Shown here: positions 33,303-39,482 of the stretch, piece after piece | Layout: each line of letters opens with the position of its first letter | How positions within the stretch are numbered: the first letter of the stretch is position 1 | Assembly: GCA_009781005.1 (NCBI GenBank) | Contig: WQYX01000034.1 | Location: 1 to 39,482, forward strand | Direction of reading: 5' to 3' | Length of the DNA: 39,482 nucleotides | Source: Polyangiaceae bacterium | Lineage (GTDB): Bacteria; Myxococcota_A; Polyangia; Polyangiales; Polyangiaceae | Made by a program: the position numbers and the translations under genes | Notes under the pieces: generated by a model | Database searches by the model: none | Seen by the model: only the letters and a program-made list of their open reading frames with translations | Told to the model about the DNA's origin: nothing

Positions 33303-33913
33303 GTCGCGTTCCTCCGGATCACCGTGGCTGTGTAGAGGAAGTGGTATTGCGTGCTTGTTGTAGTGTTCGCGGGCGGCTGGCACCCTGTCGGCGGCGCCTG
33401 CTCGTTGCGCGGCCAGAAGACCCGGACTTCGGCGCGAATGGGGCTTGTTGCGTTTGCGAGGGCCTGTGCGTTGTTCGGGTTCAAAAAATCGAGTCGGTAG
33501 TTCACGCAGAAGAACGTGGCGGGATCGCCTTGAGGGATTTCGCGACCGAGGATGTCAAACGCGTTGCTTGTCCCGAACGTGCCGGGCGCAGCAGGTAGCG
33601 GCTGCAACCAATTTGCGTCCGCCTGGAGCGGCGACGTTAAGATGGCCGCATCCTTTAGGAACTGTGTGTTCTGAATGTTGCCCACGTTGTTGAACGCATC
33701 CGGCGTTGTCCACGCCATCGAGTCGCGCCGCAACCGCGCCTGCCACTCCGCGGCGATCTGCGTGGCCATGTCGAAGCGCCGCGCATCGGCGTTGCCCTGG
33801 ATGGACACGCGCAACATGCTGATGACGCCGGCCGCGCCAATCGCGAACAGCGTCATCGAGACGAGCACTTCGACGGCCGTAAAGCCCTTTGCTGATCGCG
33901 TTCGCTTCATCAT
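33299..33913 (-). CDS. pilV: PilV-like minor pilin
   Basis: A 204-aa prepilin with leader MMKRTRSAKG and mature start FTAVEVLVSMTLFAIGAAGV, with Glu at +5. The globular part has two Cys, one in FFCVNYRLDF and one near the C-terminus (PTGCQPP), probably a disulfide. Start and stop overlap the flanking pilin genes by four bases each (ATGA), so the pilin genes are translationally coupled. Confidence 0.88.
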   Translation of the reverse strand: MMKRTRSAKGFTAVEVLVSMTLFAIGAAGVISMLRVSIQGNADARRFDMATQIAAEWQARLRRDSMAWTTPDAFNNVGNIQNTQFLKDAAILTSPLQADANWLQPLPAAPGTFGTSNAFDILGREIPQGDPATFFCVNYRLDFLNPNNAQALANATSPIRAEVRVFWPRNEQAPPTGCQPPANTTTSTQYHFLYTATVIRRNAT

Positions 33914-34635
33914 GGGCCTGGACTCGCCGTTGCTGCGGGTTGCGATCTGATCCGGGTGGCGCCCGCGGAGGTCATGATGACGTCACGCGTGAGACCGACG
34001 GGGCCCGCGCTTCCATGGGGATTGCGCGTAACCGAGAACGTGAGATCTCCATTGAAAGGTGGCGCGAGGGTGAGCGCGTTGGCTGCTGCAAGCGGGGATG
34101 CGTCTGTGGTCACGTACGTACGACCACCGGGCGTGAAACAGATGGCCGCGGCGTTTATCCCGGTGACGCCGTTCACGTTGAGCGAGGTTTGAAGTCCAGC
34201 GGTGACAACGAGCGAGCCCGCCGCGCCGTTGATGTTTTCGCCTCCGCGGATTGGGTTGGTTGGGGCCCCAGGGAAGGGGGCTCCAACCCCAGCCCAAGCT
34301 CCTTGCATTCTGCACGAACTTTGTGGGCGGCCCGTCCCGTCGAGCGACTCGTAGACCAACACGGTGCCGCGGTCGTCCGTGCCGCTCGTGGTGATCGTCA
34401 CGAGCTGGGCTGCACCGCGTCCCATGGCTTGCGTGCGTGCGCCGTGAATCAACTCGGCGAAGGCGTTGGCCTCACGGAAGGCGAGCCGATCTTCCCGAGC
34501 CACGGCCATGCTGGGAACGGCGAGCATGGCGACGATCGCGATGAGGACGACGACGACCATCAACTCGACCAGCGTGAAGCCCGCTTCGGCTTCTGCGCGC
34601 CGGCGACCACGACTTTCTACGCCGAGCTCTCGCAT
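33910..34635 (-). CDS. fimT: FimT/GspH-like minor pilin
   Basis: A 241-aa prepilin: leader ending EAEAG, then FTLVELMVVVVLIAIVAMLA, with the invariant Glu at +5. The body matches the FimT/GspH type (REDRLAFREANAFAELIHGA RTQAMGRG, residues shown with a gap), and Cys are found at SSCRMQG and ICFTPGG. The frame extends to a GTG at 34677, but ATG 34635 gives a more normal 19-residue leader. It is the first gene of the pilus operon; the 100 bases before it show only T-rich sequence and no convincing promoter. Confidence 0.86.
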   Translation of the reverse strand: MRELGVESRGRRRAEAEAGFTLVELMVVVVLIAIVAMLAVPSMAVAREDRLAFREANAFAELIHGARTQAMGRGAAQLVTITTSGTDDRGTVLVYESLDGTGRPQSSCRMQGAWAGVGAPFPGAPTNPIRGGENINGAAGSLVVTAGLQTSLNVNGVTGINAAAICFTPGGRTYVTTDASPLAAANALTLAPPFNGDLTFSVTRNPHGSAGPVGLTRDVIMTSAGATRIRSQPAATASPGP

Positions 34636-34775
34636 CGTTGGGCATGAAGCAAGCTCTACGCCATGCAGTTTTCGCACTATTTTCAGGCCTTTTTAGCGCT
34701 CAGATCACGAACCCTTTTTGCGAGTTAATGAAAAAAATGCAGGGATTAAAACGGTGGGGGTGAGGGCGGGCTCCT

Positions 34776-35720
34776 TCAGATCCGAATCGAGAGTGGCAGT
34801 GTCATGAGCTCGTGGACGATCATGTCCGTTGGCTCGCCTTTCATGACGCTCTGAGCGAGCGCGCGGAAGATCGGTGCACGCACGCCGCGAACTTCGGCCC
34901 AATCGGCGACGCGCGGGATGAGATCGAGTGCTTCGATGTGCAGCCCACCTGCGTTGATGGCATCGTCGCGCGAGAGCCCTCTGCCGAGAGCGGCGCCGAC
35001 GAGGATCTCGGGGCGCTCCGACTGGGCAATCGAGGCGAGCATGTCTCCATAGCCCGCGAGTCCGAGGAGCGTCGTATCTTTGCCGCAGGCCACCGCCGCA
35101 ATACGCGACGCCTCATCGATCGACCGCGTGATGAATGCAGCGATGAGGCCCGCGCTCATCTGAAGGGCCTGGGCATAGCCGACGGCGAGCGTGAGACATC
35201 CGGCGAGAGCGCTCGCCCATTCGAGGCCGCGCAAATCAAGTGTAGAATACACGCGAAGCATCGAGGAGCTGAATGCAGCCATCACCGCCTCGTTGACCTC
35301 CGGGAAGCGCGAGCCGGTGACGAGCACCGACGGGCGCCCGTCCATAAGATCGTGCGCGAGCGCTGGTCCGCCGAGCGCGCCCGTACGTTTCACGGGCGTC
35401 TCGTGCCGGATGATGTCGGAGATCGTCTCGAGGTTCTCGCCTTCGAGGCCGCGCACGCCATGCATCACGTAGTGGCTGCCGTCGACGTAGTCGCCGAGAA
35501 CGCGCGCCACGGAGCGACACACCGACGACGGTGCAGCGATGACGATGAGGCGCGCGTGACGCGCAGCTTCCGCCACCGTGCGGACGACACGAATGCCACG
35601 CGACGCCGATTCGCCGAGATCACGACGCGACTGCACGACGACGTCGCTGCCCGCGCGCGCTGCCGCGGCGGCGAGTGCCAAACCCCACGCTCCACCACCG
35701 ATGATCGCGACTCTCCGCAT
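34776..35720 (-). CDS. GpsA-like NAD(P)-dependent glycerol-3-phosphate dehydrogenase homologue, catalytic lysines missing
   Basis: A 314-aa protein with an N-terminal Rossmann domain (RRVAIIGGGAWGLALAAAAA) and a GpsA-type C-terminal helical domain (ITRSIDEASRIAAVACGKDT, LLGLAGYGDMLAS). GpsA normally makes glycerol-3-phosphate from dihydroxyacetone phosphate for lipid synthesis. Both active-site lysines are altered: the KGLE-type lysine reads VRGLEGEN and the (A/V)KN-type lysine reads SALAGCL. It is therefore probably not an active dehydrogenase, or acts on another substrate. ATG 35720 is chosen over 35729 because it starts directly at the nucleotide-binding strand. It points the same way as the pilus operon, 140 bases upstream. 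Confidence 0.85.
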   Translation of the reverse strand: MRRVAIIGGGAWGLALAAAAARAGSDVVVQSRRDLGESASRGIRVVRTVAEAARHARLIVIAAPSSVCRSVARVLGDYVDGSHYVMHGVRGLEGENLETISDIIRHETPVKRTGALGGPALAHDLMDGRPSVLVTGSRFPEVNEAVMAAFSSSMLRVYSTLDLRGLEWASALAGCLTLAVGYAQALQMSAGLIAAFITRSIDEASRIAAVACGKDTTLLGLAGYGDMLASIAQSERPEILVGAALGRGLSRDDAINAGGLHIEALDLIPRVADWAEVRGVRAPIFRALAQSVMKGEPTDMIVHELMTLPLSIRI

Positions 35721-35782
35721 GGGAACCATGGAGATACCAGCTCGCGCGAGGACACTGAAGGACTGTCTGCTACGCTCACGGC

Positions 35783-36343
35783 ATGGCTGCGCGCGTCACC
35801 AAGCCCGCCACGTATGCGGACATCGAGAACCTGCCACCGAACGTCGTTGGTGAGATTCTCTATGGAGTTCTTTATGTGAATCCTCGACCTGCCATAAGGC
35901 ATGCTCGTGCATCCACCACGTTGGGTGAAGAGATCGGACCTCCTTTCAACCGCGGCAAAGGGGGCCCCGGCGGGTGGATCATCCTCGACGAACCCGAGTT
36001 GCATTTGGGTCACGATGTGGTCGTGCCCGACTTGGGGGGATGGCGCCGAGAGCGCATGCCCGAACTCCCCGACACGGCGTTCATCACGCTCGCGCCGGAT
36101 TGGGTGTGTGAGACTCTGTCGCCGTCGACGGCGGCCATCGACCGCGGCGAAAAGATGCCCATTTACGCGCGCGAGAAAGTCGGGCACGTGTGGCTCATCG
36201 ATCCGATCGTGAGAACACTCGAAGTGTTCCGGCTCGACGGCGATAGCTTCCGGCTCGTCGGCACGTGGCACGATGACGCGCGCGTCCGCGCCGAACCATT
36301 CGACGCCATCGAGCTAGAACTGGGCGCCCTCTGGGCTCGGTAG
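35783..36343 (+). CDS. Uma2-family (DUF820) PD-(D/E)XK nuclease-like protein
   Basis: A 186-aa protein of the Uma2 endonuclease family. The fold's core motifs are visible: VVPDLGGWRRE, then WVCETLSPST, then DRGEKMPIYAREKVGHVWLI ending in a strand and D. This family is highly expanded in cyanobacteria and some myxobacteria; its biological role is unknown. A full 123-bp repeat begins three bases after its stop codon. It is divergent from the GpsA-like gene, with about 60 bases between the two starts. Confidence 0.85.
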   Translation: MAARVTKPATYADIENLPPNVVGEILYGVLYVNPRPAIRHARASTTLGEEIGPPFNRGKGGPGGWIILDEPELHLGHDVVVPDLGGWRRERMPELPDTAFITLAPDWVCETLSPSTAAIDRGEKMPIYAREKVGHVWLIDPIVRTLEVFRLDGDSFRLVGTWHDDARVRAEPFDAIELELGALWAR

Positions 36344-36346
36344 TTG

Positions 36347-36469
36347 GACCGCTTTCGATTTGCCGCGATCTCATCGTTGGGGCCTGCGGTGCGGTCCTCA
36401 AAGCCACGCAAGGCTGTTCCGGTCCGCTCCTCGGCCCCGCCTCGATCTCGCGTCAACTTGAAAGCGGTC
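36347..36469. repeat. Full copy B of the 123-bp inverted-repeat element
   Basis: Same length, orientation and 10-bp terminal inverted repeats (GACCGCTTTC, GAAAGCGGTC) as copy A at 17143-17265. Only about four mismatches are seen by eye, in positions such as GATCTC for GATGTC and CACGCAAGG for CAACCAAGG. It lies between the Uma2 stop (36343) and the HAD phosphatase start (36495), again just after a stop codon. Confidence 0.85.
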
Positions 36470-36494
36470 CGGGGCATGTGTGTATTCTTCAGGT

Positions 36495-37289
36495 ATGCGA
36501 ACGGTCAGCGTCGAAGAAGTGCTCTCCGTCATCCAAGGGCACGTGCACGAGGCGCCAGGTGGTGTCCTTGCCTTTGACGGGGACGGCACGCTCTGGTCGG
36601 GCGATATCGGTAATGACTTCTTCTTCGCTCTGCTAGAGAGCGAAAAACTCGAGCCTCTGGCTCACGAAGCGCTCACCGCCGAAGCCCGTGCACAATGCAT
36701 TGATGTGAGCGGCACCGCCGTCGAGATCGCGCGACGCATCTACGACGCGTACCTCGCCGATCGATTTCCCGAGGAGCGCATCTGCGAAATCATGACCTGG
36801 GCGTGCGCGGGCTGGACCAGAGACAGGCTCGACGCGTTCGCCGCTGGCGTCATGGCAAGGCTTTCGCTCGACGATCGCTTTCATCGCGAGGCTCACCGCG
36901 TCTTGACGTGGGCACGCGAGCACGGCGTTGCCGTTTATCTCGTTAGTGCGTCACCACGCGCAATTGTCGAGCAAGCTGCGCGCCTGGTCGGCATCGATCG
37001 CGATCGCGTGATCGCTGCTACCGAACATCGGGGCGACGATGATGTCGTTCGGTCCGAGGTCCGCCGGCCGATTCCATATGGACGAGGGAAGGTCACGCGA
37101 CTGCGAGAAAAGCTAGGTGCACGCACGCTCTACGCGGCCTTTGGCGACAACGTTTTCGATATCCCCATGCTCTGCGAGGCACGCCTCGCCGTTGCCGTTC
37201 ACCCGAAGCCGTTGCTCATCGAACGCGCCGCGGAGGTGCCCGGCATCGTCGTGCTCGCGCGCGGAGATGACTCGTTCACGCAGACGTGA
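36495..37289 (+). CDS. HAD-superfamily phosphatase, SerB-like
   Basis: A 264-aa cytoplasmic hydrolase of the HAD-IB type. Motif I is FDGDGTLW (DxDGT with nucleophile and acid Asp), motif II is YLVSASPRAI, the motif III lysine is probably in YGRGKVTRL, and motif IV is FGDNVFDIPML. Helices between motifs I and II form a cap. Phosphoserine phosphatase is the nearest well-known relative, but the substrate is not determined. ATG 36495 is chosen; an in-frame GTG at 36480 is possible. Confidence 0.87.
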   Translation: MRTVSVEEVLSVIQGHVHEAPGGVLAFDGDGTLWSGDIGNDFFFALLESEKLEPLAHEALTAEARAQCIDVSGTAVEIARRIYDAYLADRFPEERICEIMTWACAGWTRDRLDAFAAGVMARLSLDDRFHREAHRVLTWAREHGVAVYLVSASPRAIVEQAARLVGIDRDRVIAATEHRGDDDVVRSEVRRPIPYGRGKVTRLREKLGARTLYAAFGDNVFDIPMLCEARLAVAVHPKPLLIERAAEVPGIVVLARGDDSFTQT

Positions 37290-37331
37290 TCGTTGACGGC
37301 GACGGCGACGGCGGCGATAAAAGAATCGCAA

Positions 37332-38471
37332 ATGGATTTCGACCTAACCGAAGAGCAGAGGCTCGTGCGCGATGCAGCGCGCGCTTTCGCAGAGCGCGAG
37401 ATCGCGCCGAAGGCCGCCGAGATCGACAAATCATCCCGCTGGCCAGGCGAAGTCATCGCAAGGATGGCGGACCTCGGCTTCCTCGGCATGGCGATCCCCG
37501 AGGAGTACGGGGGCGCCGGCATGGACACGCTCTCGTACGCGCTCGTCATGGAGGAGATCAGCGCTGCGTGCGCTTCCTGCGGCGTCATCATGAGCGTGAA
37601 CAATTCGCTCTTTTGCGATCCCGTTTACAAGTTCGGCACGCCCGAGCAAAAGAAGGACGTTCTTACGCCGGTTGCGCAAGGCAGAAAACTCGGTTGTTTC
37701 GGTCTGACCGAGCCCATGAGCGGCTCGGACGCGCAGACCATGGCGACCGGTGCGGAGAAGGTTTCAGGCGGCTGGGTGATCAACGGCGCGAAGAATTGGA
37801 TCACGAATGGCCCGCATGCAGACTACATCCTTGTCTTTGCCGTCACCGATCGCGCGGGCCCGAAGATCAAACACACCGCGTTCCTGGTGCCGAAGGGCAC
37901 ACCCGGTTACACGCAGGCGTCGCCGGATCACAAGCTCGGTATCCACGCGGCGCATTCCTGCACCGTGTTCTTCGAGAACTGCAAAGTGCCGGATGGTGCG
38001 GTCATCGGCAAGGTCGGTGAAGGCTTCAAGGTTGCGATGGCCACGCTCGACGGCGGTCGCATCGGCATTGCCGCGCAGGCGCTCGGCATCGCGAAAGCGG
38101 CTCTCGACACGAGCGTCGCGTATGCCAAAGAGAGAAAAAGCTTTGGTGTGCCCATCGCACAGCATCAGGCCATCCAGTTCATGCTGAGCGACATGGCTGT
38201 GGAGCTCGACGCTGCGCGCCTTCTCACGTGGCGCGCCGCAGCCATGAAAGACGCAGGCACGCGGCACACCATGCAGAGCGCCGAGGCGAAACTTTATGCG
38301 AGTGAGATGGCCACGCGCGTGGCGCACAAGGCCATCCAGATCCACGGAGGCTACGGCTACTCGCAAGAGTTCCCAGTCGAGCGCCACTACCGCGATGCGC
38401 GCATCACGGAAATCTACGAGGGGACGAGTGAAATCCAACGCATCGTGATCGCGGCGAGCCTGCTCAAGTGA
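37332..38471 (+). CDS. Acyl-CoA dehydrogenase (short/medium-chain type)
   Basis: A 379-aa FAD flavoenzyme that oxidises acyl-CoA to trans-2-enoyl-CoA. It starts MDFDLTEEQRLVRDAARAFA. The FAD/substrate segments CFGLTEPMSGSD and NGAKNWITNG are present, as is the C-terminal RDARITEIYEGTSEIQRIVI with the catalytic base Glu in YEGTSE, the position used by butyryl-CoA dehydrogenases. Length is exactly typical. The frame is open to 37293, but ATG 37332 matches the family start. Its TGA overlaps the next gene's GTG. Confidence 0.94.
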   Translation: MDFDLTEEQRLVRDAARAFAEREIAPKAAEIDKSSRWPGEVIARMADLGFLGMAIPEEYGGAGMDTLSYALVMEEISAACASCGVIMSVNNSLFCDPVYKFGTPEQKKDVLTPVAQGRKLGCFGLTEPMSGSDAQTMATGAEKVSGGWVINGAKNWITNGPHADYILVFAVTDRAGPKIKHTAFLVPKGTPGYTQASPDHKLGIHAAHSCTVFFENCKVPDGAVIGKVGEGFKVAMATLDGGRIGIAAQALGIAKAALDTSVAYAKERKSFGVPIAQHQAIQFMLSDMAVELDAARLLTWRAAAMKDAGTRHTMQSAEAKLYASEMATRVAHKAIQIHGGYGYSQEFPVERHYRDARITEIYEGTSEIQRIVIAASLLK

Positions 38472-39244
38472 GGTTCCAAGTGAAATGCGCTTCCTCGCTT
38501 GCGATCTGCATTGCTGTATTCTGCATGAATATGATGGCGTGCGGAACGTCCGCGGCTGGCGAGCCTCCACCTCGAACGCCCAAGGCTGCTCCGCCTGCGC
38601 CCGCTCCCCCGCTCGCGTTGCAGTCGGAGCTCGAGGTGGAACAAAAGTTCGGATCGATCGACGAGCGAGCGGTCGATCGGATGTTTCTCACGCTGCAAAA
38701 CAAGATCGAGGAGTGCTACGCGCAAGGGCGCGAGCGCGTTTCCTACCTCGCGGGCGATGCGAAGGTTTTTCTTCGTATCGATCGGAGCGGCAACGTTCGC
38801 TACGCGTACTTCGAGGAGTCGACACTCGGCGATCGCGAGAGCGAACAATGCATTCTCGATGTGTTCGCTAGAGCAGAGTGGCCGAAGCCCCAAGGCGGTG
38901 AAGCCAAAGTGCATCACGGCTTCGGTTGGGGCCCCGGTGACGAGCGTGCGCCGGCGTCGTGGAAATCCGAAAAAGTCATTTCCGCACTCGATGGCGCTGC
39001 GTCCATCCGCAAGCGTGTGGATGCGTGCAAGGCCGGTGTCAAGGGCAGCTTCAACGTGACCGCGTACGTCATTCCGAACGCGAACGGAAACGTGGCTGCG
39101 AGCGGCGGAGAGTTCCAGACGCTCGGCATTGGCGCATCAACGAAAGAGGCAGCACAGAAGGCCGACTGCATCGTCGATGCGCTGAAAGATCTCAAGCTCC
39201 CAAGCCCTGGCAGTTATGCGGCGAAGGTTTCCTTCGTGCTCTGA
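38468..39244 (+). CDS. Secreted protein with two AgmX/TonB-C-like repeats
   Basis: A 258-aa envelope protein with hydrophobic signal region SSLAICIAVFCMNMMAC; the last Cys is a possible lipidation site. A Pro-rich linker follows (PPPRTPKAAPPAPAPP). Then come two units of similar plan, each with a Cys pair: IEECYAQGRER...EQCILDVFARAEWPKPQGG and VDACKAGVKGS...ADCIVDALKDLKLPSPG. The first closely resembles the C-terminal domain of myxobacterial AgmX-type gliding proteins, a TonB-C-like fold. The GTG at 38468 overlaps the acyl-CoA dehydrogenase stop (GTGA), so the genes are coupled although a functional link is not obvious. Confidence 0.8.
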   Translation: MRFQVKCASSLAICIAVFCMNMMACGTSAAGEPPPRTPKAAPPAPAPPLALQSELEVEQKFGSIDERAVDRMFLTLQNKIEECYAQGRERVSYLAGDAKVFLRIDRSGNVRYAYFEESTLGDRESEQCILDVFARAEWPKPQGGEAKVHHGFGWGPGDERAPASWKSEKVISALDGAASIRKRVDACKAGVKGSFNVTAYVIPNANGNVAASGGEFQTLGIGASTKEAAQKADCIVDALKDLKLPSPGSYAAKVSFVL

Positions 39245-39368
39245 GAGCATGTTTACCAGCCTGCTGCGCGGACCGATGCGTCGGTTGGGCGCTGCGGTAC
39301 CTGCGCACGTAGACAACCTACGCTTACGCGGGCTCCTCGCGCCCGCCCTAGCCCGGATCATTCACGAC
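39241..39368. repeat. 128-bp dispersed repeat, right inverted copy
   Basis: Inverted counterpart of 71-198, with both ends conserved and a variable middle. It begins at the last codon/stop of the preceding gene. A frame starting at ATG 39249 stays open to the window edge, but the same reading in the left copy changes completely through the variable core, so it is not treated as a gene. Confidence 0.7.
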
Positions 39369-39440
39369 GCGATTTCTGCAGACGACCGAGACCGCAGCGA
39401 AAAGGGCGCACGCCGTATCGCAGGACCGAGGCGTACTGTA

Positions 39441-39482
39441 CGTACGCCGCAGGTCCGACAAAAGCCGTACGTCCTTTGCAGC
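39441..39482. repeat. Right-edge copy of the 42-bp direct repeat
   Basis: Matches 1-42 in the same orientation with five mismatches. An additional diverged version (GCACGCCGTATCGCAGGACC) lies at about 39407-39430, so this may be the start of a short tandem array that continues beyond the window. Confidence 0.65.

Noticed and set aside
35783..36469. Uma2 gene plus the 123-bp repeat as one mobile unit
   Set aside because: The other full repeat copy follows a KS gene with no Uma2, so the association is not consistent.
1..39482. Terminal direct repeat as evidence of a circular replicon
   Set aside because: The 42-base end match has five mismatches, whereas an assembly overlap from a circle would be exact; no replication gene is present.
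39249..39482. Open frame running off the right edge as a partial gene
   Set aside because: It lies wholly in repeat DNA, and the matching frame of the left copy differs completely in the core, so coding is not conserved.

Overview
The window reads as chromosomal DNA of a high-GC Gram-negative gliding bacterium, most likely a myxobacterium (phylum Myxococcota). This is inferred from gene content: a Ser/Thr kinase fused to an ATPase and TPR tail, an FHA-TPR protein, pilB-pilT, a fimT-pilV-pilW-pilX-pilY1 operon, several lipoproteins, an AgmX-like repeat protein, and a decayed Gly-rich surface-protein gene. No rRNA, tRNA, CRISPR array, transposase or phage gene was recognised. Both ends of the window lie in related repeats, so it may be a complete contig broken at repeats.

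Layout. 275-4456: kinase, a tiny basic ORF and a hypothetical gene. 4485-6368 (-): fatty-acyl-AMP ligase. 6573-7825 (+): a small conserved-looking protein behind a good promoter, then an RluD-type pseudouridine synthase, which converges on a flippase-like membrane protein (7910-8899, -) across two hairpin repeats. 9104-11815 (+): a MoxR ATPase followed by a QEGLA-motif zinc metallopeptidase related to the MATCAP tyrosine carboxypeptidases. 11874-17144 (+): a compact acyl-chain synthesis operon of acyl carrier protein, KS with a dead second KS, a LolA/LolB-like envelope protein, and a second KS with a dead second KS. 17306-19025 (+): lipoprotein and metallophosphoesterase. 19057-20229 (-): FHA-TPR protein. 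20334-23172 (+): pilB and pilT. 23183-27027 (-): Gly-rich pseudogene remnant, Wzx/MATE-type flippase and two lipoproteins, contiguous with the minor pilin/PilY1 operon 27006-34635 (-). 34776-35720 (-): a GpsA-like protein without its catalytic lysines. 35783-39244 (+): Uma2 nuclease-like protein, HAD phosphatase, acyl-CoA dehydrogenase and a two-repeat lipoprotein.

How the genes work together. The type IV pilus set supplies the extension motor (PilB), the retraction motor (PilT) and the minor pilin/tip adhesin complex (FimT, PilV, PilW, PilX, PilY1). PilC and PilA are not in the window. The ACP-KS operon is the least ordinary part: two KS/chain-length-factor-like fusions bracket an envelope protein, with no ketoreductase, dehydratase or thioesterase beside them. 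A fatty-acyl-AMP ligase lies about 5.5 kb away and could prime the ACP; that link is inference. A 123-bp element with perfect 10-bp terminal inverted repeats occurs in two full and two partial copies, three of them touching or within 4 bp of a stop codon.
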